Below, piece after piece: positions 63,361 to 64,000 of a stretch of DNA of 64,000 nt (position 1 is its first letter; each line of letters begins with the position of its first letter). The position numbers and the translations under genes are program-made. This DNA is from Amphibalanus amphitrite (Eukaryota > Arthropoda > Thecostraca > Balanomorpha > Balanidae), in assembly GCF_019059575.1 (NCBI RefSeq), contig NW_024881501.1:2465001-2529000 (forward strand). The letters run 5' to 3'. Under the pieces are notes generated by a model. It ran no database searches. It was not told the origin of the DNA and saw nothing but the letters and a program-made list of their open reading frames with translations.

Positions 63361-64000
63361 TTCAGTTAGTAACCATAACAGCGAAACGGCTTATTGTAAC
63401 ACAATTCACTGTGTATACGAAACCTATAAGTCCCTAAAAATAATCCTATTTACAACTTTTAAAAGATACAGCTTATACAGCTTGAGCATACAATTTTTTC
63501 TGCATTAAGATAATATTCATTTATCTCCACAGAATATGGTAAATTAGTGCTGCTGAAGTTCGCTTTCGAAGAGTCTCCTTCAGGCATTCCACAGCTCTCG
63601 TGCCATTTTGGATCACGGAACATGGCTGGGCGCAGGACAGGTCGTCTGCGAGCTTGGACGGACCACGTGACCACCTCCTCCACTCCCCCTCACTCCCGTC
63701 CCCTTCCCCAGCACGGCGTCCGATGAGATCTAACCGCGCCCCAGGCAGTCGGCTCGGTCCGACCCTCCCCATGGTCGAGCCACGGCCCGGTGCCGCCTGA
63801 GTTTGTGCCGGGTGCAAAACTGGAGCAGTAACTAGCGCCGGAACTAGTAGTCAGCACGACCATCGTCAGATGGCAGGAGTAAATGGAATAAGCGGTTCCA
63901 GGTTTCAGAAGGAATGGGGCAGGAAAAAGCGCTGAAAACAGTGTTTTGCTGATACAGCCATAAAAAGTTCACTGAATTAGGAGACCAGCACATCAGTTTA
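63361..64000. other. No gene seen
   Basis: A GC-rich stretch at 63640-63810 is open in several frames, but I see no domain. A degenerate LINE end is possible; I could not support it. Confidence 0.4.

Noticed and set aside
63600-63817. GC-rich frames on both strands as a LINE C-terminus
   Set aside because: Only a loose resemblance (GPSKLADDL); no supporting RT motif nearby.

Overview
The window is eukaryotic and almost certainly from a transposon-rich invertebrate, most likely an arthropod. I see no operons, ribosome binding sites or bacterial genes. What I see are spliced exons, TA microsatellite, homopolymer runs, and LTR retrotransposons (Gypsy and BEL/Pao types), LINEs, a Helitron, hAT, Tc1/mariner, TTAA-target elements and MITEs. 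A crustacean would fit the mix and the GC-rich coding sequence, but species is inference only. Nearly every recognisable protein belongs to a mobile element. Only two short, unrecognised gene fragments look like possible host genes, and each is cut by a recent LTR retrotransposon.

Layout. 226-7229 is a mosaic repeat: a GC-rich block, an SGNH-hydrolase-like fragment, a TA-target DNA element and the gag-protease-RT pieces of a Gypsy element on the minus strand. It is itself interrupted by an LTR plus integrase piece (1765-3228) and by a 1.6 kb element (3533-5166). 8121-9785 is a zinc-finger tyrosine recombinase (Crypton-like) with one in-frame stop, abutting a 69-bp frame-keeping minisatellite. 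10441-11528 is a Tc1/mariner relic. 13174-20672 is a Gypsy element with identical 247-bp LTRs and CAGCA target duplications, holding a hAT element (17435-19344). 21222-31520 is a second copy of the first mosaic, split by a full-length, apparently intact LINE (21566-28382) with a 14-bp target duplication.

31846-34266 is a second, truncated LINE. 34343-36427 is a roughly 590-bp-arm inverted repeat. 36820-38800 is a foldback structure with a mariner relic inside, followed by a hairpin element and a MITE. 39894-45449 is a BEL/Pao element with 1103-bp LTRs and a large internal deletion, sitting inside an open reading frame that reads through once the element is ignored. 47037-55088 is a minus-strand Helitron Rep-helicase gene with inferable introns, hit by two TTAA-target elements. 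55590-59095 is a roughly 440-bp tandem repeat with a TA-target element in it. 60543-61426 is a related TA-target element. 62970-63360 carries an inverted pair of hammerhead-ribozyme-like motifs.

The regions do not form a pathway. They record successive insertions, several of which can be ordered in time from target duplications, empty sites and interrupted frames.
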